This document shows, one piece after another, positions 62,855 to 64,000 of a stretch of DNA of 64,000 nucleotides. Position numbers and translations under genes: made by a program. Where the stretch lies: the NCBI GenBank assembly GCA_016793095.1, contig JAEUJQ010000058.1, forward strand, positions 124,001 to 188,000. The letters are read 5' to 3'. The stretch comes from Myxococcaceae bacterium (GTDB lineage: Bacteria > Myxococcota > Myxococcia > Myxococcales > Myxococcaceae). Position 1 is the first letter of the stretch, and each line of letters begins with the position of its first letter. Under the pieces are notes generated by a model. That model saw only the letters and a list, made by a program, of their open reading frames with translations. It searched no databases and was not told the origin of the DNA.

Positions 62855-63214
62855 CTATCGCCGCCGGAGCCGAACCGGCCCTCTTGCGGTGGAGCCGTCT
62901 ACCTCTCGGCCGTGCTGCGTCAGGTCGAGCAGCCCCTTCGCGACCAGCCGCCTCGCGGCCTCTCGCACCGGCTGCATGAGCGGCCGCCAGTCATCAGGCG
63001 CCACCATCCGGGCCACCTCCGAGGGACACACCGTCGCGTCCCGTGGCCGCGCCTCGAGCATCACGAGAATCGCCCGCTCGAGCCGGTCGTCGACCGCCTC
63101 ACGCCTGCGGCGCCGACAACCGTCGGAGCAGTATTTCACCCCTGCCCACGAGCGCTCCCACCTCTTCCTCCACTCGATGGTGCGCCCACAGACGACGCAG
63201 GTCTTCGTGTCCAC
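62855..63214 (-). CDS. DUF2256-DUF3253 fusion protein
   Basis: 119 residues. The N-terminus is a DUF2256 zinc-ribbon-like part ([18 protein letters not shown], then YCSDGC), and residues about 45-118 match DUF3253, a winged-helix-type domain ([36 protein letters not shown]). The start is GTG 63214. The joined pair is known in other bacteria; its role is unknown, probably nucleic-acid binding. Confidence 0.85.
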   Translation of the reverse strand: MDTKTCVVCGRTIEWRKRWERSWAGVKYCSDGCRRRRREAVDDRLERAILVMLEARPRDATVCPSEVARMVAPDDWRPLMQPVREAARRLVAKGLLDLTQHGREVDGSTARGPVRLRRR

Positions 63215-63328
63215 GCGCGTCCGTGTAACGAGCGGGCCCAGGCCCCACCACGTCTGACGGGCCGCTCAGGCGATGAGGGCGAGGTACCCGTGACACCGCG
63301 GCCGCCCACGGTTAGGCACCAGGCGCCG

Positions 63329-64000
63329 ATGAACTGGCAGAACCTCTACGACAGCGGCTGGCACCACCCCGGCGTGGCGTGGCTCGGCGTCGCCGCGAGC
63401 GTCGCGGTGCTGCTGCGCACGCCGGCGTCGTCGCTTCGCACCGTGCTGCTCGGGCTCTCGGCGCTGACGGCGGCCGACGCGCTCTTCACCGGCGCGCTGA
63501 GCCCGCTGCCGAAGGACTCGTGGCTCGTGACGCCGGTCAGCATCTTCTTCGTCATCGCCGGCGACCTGCGCCTGCTCGTGCTGGTGGAGCGCTTCTCGGC
63601 CGGACACTCGAGCTGGCGCCGCGCGCTCCTCGTCGCCGTGCCGCTGGCCTTCGTGGTGCCGCTGCTGCAGGGCGTCTCGACGCGGGTCTGGCCAGACGCC
63701 TTCGCGGAGCAGCGCCGCATCTTCCTCGTCTACGAGGTGCTGATGGTGGTGCTGCTCGGCGCCCTGCTGGCGCTTCGCCAACCGCTCGCGCGTCATCCCC
63801 CGGCAGGCCGACTGCTGGTCCTGTTCCTGGTGCAGTACGTGCTCTGGGCGAGCTGCGACGTTCTCCTGCTCTCGGGGAGCGCGTGGGCGCTGGGGCTCAG
63901 GCTGCTGCCGAACGCGCTGTACTACGGCGTCTTCCCCCTCGCCGCGGCGTGGTGGCTGCGGACCGACGCGCCAGTCACGGACGTCGCGAGCGTGTCCCCG
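63329..64000 (+). CDS. Multi-pass membrane protein, 3' end beyond window
   Basis: From ATG 63329 the frame is open to the edge (224 codons). About six hydrophobic segments are seen (VAWLGVAASVAVLLR, WLVTPVSIFFVIAGDLRLLVL, LVYEVLMVVLLGALLAL, LLVLFLVQYVLWASCDVLLL). No family is recognised and the C-terminus is missing. Confidence 0.7.
   Translation, partial: MNWQNLYDSGWHHPGVAWLGVAASVAVLLRTPASSLRTVLLGLSALTAADALFTGALSPLPKDSWLVTPVSIFFVIAGDLRLLVLVERFSAGHSSWRRALLVAVPLAFVVPLLQGVSTRVWPDAFAEQRRIFLVYEVLMVVLLGALLALRQPLARHPPAGRLLVLFLVQYVLWASCDVLLLSGSAWALGLRLLPNALYYGVFPLAAAWWLRTDAPVTDVASVSP

Overview
This window looks like a chromosomal segment of a myxobacterium (phylum Myxococcota, Myxococcaceae/Archangiaceae-like). 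That is an inference from its very high GC, near-universal G/C at third codon positions, four Hanks-type Ser/Thr kinases in 64 kb, many lipoproteins with Cys-rich or Gly-rich repeats, a MopE-like Asp/Cys repeat protein, a TIG/FG-GAP giant protein and an AgmX/PglI-type C-terminal domain. No tRNA, rRNA, insertion sequence, prophage or CRISPR array was seen. The two outermost genes run off the window.

Layout. 0-5 kb: N-terminus of a Gly/Cys-rich lipoprotein, a UTP-sugar uridylyltransferase, and an acetyltransferase/Bpt (N-end-rule) pair. 3-9 kb: a BMP-type substrate-binding lipoprotein, an ATPase and two permeases of a nucleoside-type ABC importer, with an esterase on the opposite strand inside the set. 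9-14 kb: a Stig1-like Cys-rich lipoprotein, an outer-membrane-like protein and a phosphohexomutase. 14-24.5 kb: PEGA mini-protein, membrane-anchored kinase, DksA-like zinc protein, deoC with an unusual Cys-rich N-terminus, and a coupled DUF4175/peptidase-MA pair. 25-41 kb: a PEGA kinase, then a long minus-strand run of surface proteins (OmpA family, 2875-residue TIG/FG-GAP lipoprotein, MopE-like protein, TPR/coiled-coil protein).

41-48.4 kb is a signalling cluster: a sigma factor, a membrane anti-sigma factor, an exported caspase-type peptidase and a small lipoprotein in one overlapping operon, followed by an array of 56-58 bp repeats that seem to derive from the 3' end of the last gene. Divergent from it are a second Cys-rich lipoprotein and a second sigma factor fused to a membrane segment and an extracytoplasmic domain. 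48.4-58.5 kb is mostly minus strand: kinase, metallo-hydrolase, glycogen synthase, a compositionally distinct two-gene AAA ATPase plus TOPRIM/DUF4276-like unit that resembles antiviral ATPase-nuclease pairs, a lipoprotein and an amidohydrolase. 58.7-64 kb: a kinase with several membrane segments, a heptad coiled-coil protein, a Bcp peroxiredoxin with a Lys-rich tail, a YhfC-like intramembrane protease, a DUF2256-DUF3253 protein and a truncated membrane protein.

Genes are packed tightly, and many same-strand neighbours overlap by ATGA, GTGA or TGATG, so translational coupling is common here. The most interesting regions are the caspase/sigma operon with its repeat array and the AAA/TOPRIM-like pair.
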